A program made the translations under genes and the position numbers. DNA of 13,913 bases from Acidobacteria bacterium RIFCSPHIGHO2_01_FULL_67_28 (lineage in GTDB: Bacteria; Acidobacteriota; Terriglobia; Acidiferrales; 2-02-FULL-67-57): NCBI GenBank assembly GCA_001766965.1, contig MEKM01000062.1, forward strand, positions 1 through 13,913, written 5' to 3'. Shown one piece after another: positions 12,624 through 13,913 of this stretch (the first letter of the stretch is position 1; each line of letters begins with the position of its first letter). Under the pieces are notes generated by a model. It had not been told where the DNA came from and ran no database searches. It was given only the letters and a program-made list of their open reading frames with translations.

Positions 12624-13811
12624 TCAGGCAAGGGCTTGCTTGAGGTCAGCGATCAAATCCACCGGGTCTTCCAGGCCGATGGAGAGCCGCACCGTGCCCG
12701 GGGCGACGCCCGCGTCGGCTAGCTCTTTCGCCGACATCTTGTAGTGCGAGGTGTAAATCGGCAGCACGGCCAGCGACTCCACCCCGCCGAGCGAGGCCGC
12801 CAGCAAGAACACACGAATCCGCTGGCAGAAGCGCCGCGCCCCGGCCAGGCCGCCCTTGTGGTCGAAGGCCAGCATCGCCCCGAAGCCGTCCATCTGGCGG
12901 CGCGCCAGCCGGTGGTCGGGATGCGAGCGCAGCCCGGGGTAGTGCACGCGGGCCACTTTGGGGTGCCGCTCGAGGAAGCGCGCCACCCGCAGCGCCGTCT
13001 CCGCCTGCCGCCGCACGCGCGGCTCCAAGCTCTTGATGCCGCGGATGAGGAGATACCCCGCCCAGGGGTCAAGCGAGCCGCCCAGATGAATCACCGTCTG
13101 GCGGATCTTCTCGACCAGGGCGCGCCGACCGGCCACCGCCCCGGCGATGATGTCCGAGTGCCCGCCGAGATATTTCGTGGCGCTGTGGCAGACCAGGTCG
13201 AAGCCGAGCTCGAGCGGCCGTTGCAGGACGGGCGTGGCGAAGGTGTTGTCCACCACCGCGACCAGCTTGAAGCGGCCGGCCAGCGCGGCGGCCCGGCGCA
13301 AGTCCACGATGCGCAGCGTGGGGTTCGTCGGGGTTTCGGTGTAGAGCGCGCGGGTGCGCGCCGTGACCAGCTGCTCCACGCCTTTCAAATCATTTTCGAC
13401 ATAACGCACGCGGATGCCGAAGCGCGGCAGGTAGTCGCGCATCAGGCGGTAAGAGCCGCCGTAGAGCTGCCGGGTGGCGATGATTTCGTCGCCCGCGCCC
13501 GCCAGGGTCAGCAGCGTCGAAGCGATGGCCGCCATGCCCGAGGCGGTGACGAGCGCCGCCTCCGCACCTTCGAGCGCGGCCAGCTTGGCTTCGGCCACGC
13601 GCAGCGTGGGGTTGCCGTAGCGGGTGTAGATGTCCGCCTTGGACCGCCCTTCCGCCCAGCGCTTCATCTCCTCGACGCTTTCGAAGGTGAAGGTCGAGGT
13701 CTGGACCACGGGCGTGGCCACCGGCCCGCCCACGCCCTTGTGGACTTCGCCGGCGTGCACCGCCGTGGTGGCGGCTCCTACTGATCTCTTGTTGGCTCGC
13801 CTCTTGGTCAT
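12624..13811 (-). CDS. PLP-dependent trans-sulfuration enzyme (cystathionine gamma-synthase/lyase family)
   Basis: A 395-residue fold-type I PLP enzyme acting on cystathionine, homocysteine precursors or methionine in sulfur amino acid metabolism. The phosphate-binding YTRYGNPT, the LVTASGMAAIAS loop, ETPTNPTLRIVDL, the PLP lysine in SATKYLGGHSD (Lys213) and the substrate loop GGVESLAVLPIYTSH are all present. At the position of the methionine gamma-lyase active-site Cys it has Gly (LYGGSYRL), which argues against a true methionine gamma-lyase; synthase and lyase cannot be told apart further. I chose ATG at 13811 (MTKRRANKR). The frame opens to 13856, but those 15 codons come from a repeat. 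AGAGG lies almost against this ATG, an unusually short spacing. A hairpin repeat and a relic second C-terminus follow its stop. Confidence 0.9.
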   Translation of the reverse strand: MTKRRANKRSVGAATTAVHAGEVHKGVGGPVATPVVQTSTFTFESVEEMKRWAEGRSKADIYTRYGNPTLRVAEAKLAALEGAEAALVTASGMAAIASTLLTLAGAGDEIIATRQLYGGSYRLMRDYLPRFGIRVRYVENDLKGVEQLVTARTRALYTETPTNPTLRIVDLRRAAALAGRFKLVAVVDNTFATPVLQRPLELGFDLVCHSATKYLGGHSDIIAGAVAGRRALVEKIRQTVIHLGGSLDPWAGYLLIRGIKSLEPRVRRQAETALRVARFLERHPKVARVHYPGLRSHPDHRLARRQMDGFGAMLAFDHKGGLAGARRFCQRIRVFLLAASLGGVESLAVLPIYTSHYKMSAKELADAGVAPGTVRLSIGLEDPVDLIADLKQALA

Positions 13812-13819
13812 TCCTCTTA

Positions 13820-13863
13820 GTTCAGTGGGGCAGACATTCCTGCTTGCTCTGAGCAAGTCGAAG
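13820..13863. repeat. Interspersed repeat upstream of the trans-sulfuration gene
   Basis: Read on the plus strand it is AGTGGGGCAGACATTCCTG followed by CTTGCTC-T-GAGCAAG (13843-13857), an odd palindrome with 7-bp arms, then TCGAAG. The minus-strand frame reads RASRNVCPTEL, a peptide I recognise as repeat-derived in acidobacterial ORF calls. It forms most of the 5' leader of the gene and lies within 10 bases of the start codon. The remaining bases to the right edge (13864-13913) show a possible TAGAGT -10 on the minus strand but too little upstream sequence to judge. Confidence 0.6.
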
Positions 13864-13913
13864 AGTCGCCAGGGCGAAACTCTACCAGCGCGCGCGTCCC
13901 CCGCGCCACTACC

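Noticed and set aside
1..13913. CRISPR array, tRNA, rRNA, phage or integrase genes
   Set aside because: No regularly spaced repeats, no tRNA-like cloverleaf with a CCA-type arm, and no integrase or transposase motifs were seen; the repeats present are isolated single elements.

Overview
The window is GC-rich bacterial chromosome with long G/C-ending codon genes, diderm envelope genes (a lipoprotein lytic transglycosylase, a type IV pilin-like protein) and an unusual density of short palindromic repeats between genes. Several of these repeats (the GGCACGGCT/AGCCGTGCC hairpin and the repeat that would translate as NVCPTEL) are ones I associate with Acidobacteriota. My best guess is therefore an acidobacterium of the Terriglobia/Blastocatellia type, possibly a metagenome assembly. 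That placement is inference from gene content and repeats; no 16S or marker tree is available here.

Layout. Positions 1-6270 hold one minus-strand cluster, read right to left. It begins with an 847-residue TPR/GAF/degenerate-GGDEF protein, followed by an acetyl-CoA acetyltransferase (thiolase), a 3-hydroxybutyryl-CoA dehydrogenase, an enoyl-CoA hydratase, ribH, and the start of nusB, which runs off the left edge. Thiolase, dehydrogenase and hydratase are the three consecutive reversible steps between acetyl-CoA and crotonyl-CoA, so this is a short-chain acyl-CoA module. ribH-nusB is a common pair. lepA (6466-8280) diverges from the cluster. Next come a small bipolar acidic/basic histone H1-like protein (minus, with a good promoter) and an MltD-like LysM lytic transglycosylase (minus). 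Diverging from the latter is a two-gene plus-strand operon: a two-TM HAMP-like protein and a type IV pilin-like protein. A 382-base convergent gap follows, then a PLP-dependent trans-sulfuration enzyme (minus) fills the right end.

Most striking signals. (1) lepA is followed 31 bases after its stop by a second copy of its last 11 codons plus stop. It encodes exactly the same peptide although 10 of 36 bases differ, and the gap holds a palindromic repeat. (2) The trans-sulfuration gene shows the same arrangement: gene end, stop, hairpin repeat, then a diverged second copy of the C-terminal codons and stop. (3) A perfect 22-base palindrome lies inside the thiolase coding sequence and makes a conserved region about three residues longer than usual. 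(4) The TPR/GAF/GGDEF protein has lost the GGDEF active site but keeps an RxxD at I-site spacing, as expected of a c-di-GMP receptor. (5) The convergent gap holds a strong 13-bp inverted repeat enclosing a GNRA-capped hairpin. Nearly every intergenic gap in the window carries a different short repeat, and three of them would extend ORFs upstream of the true starts.
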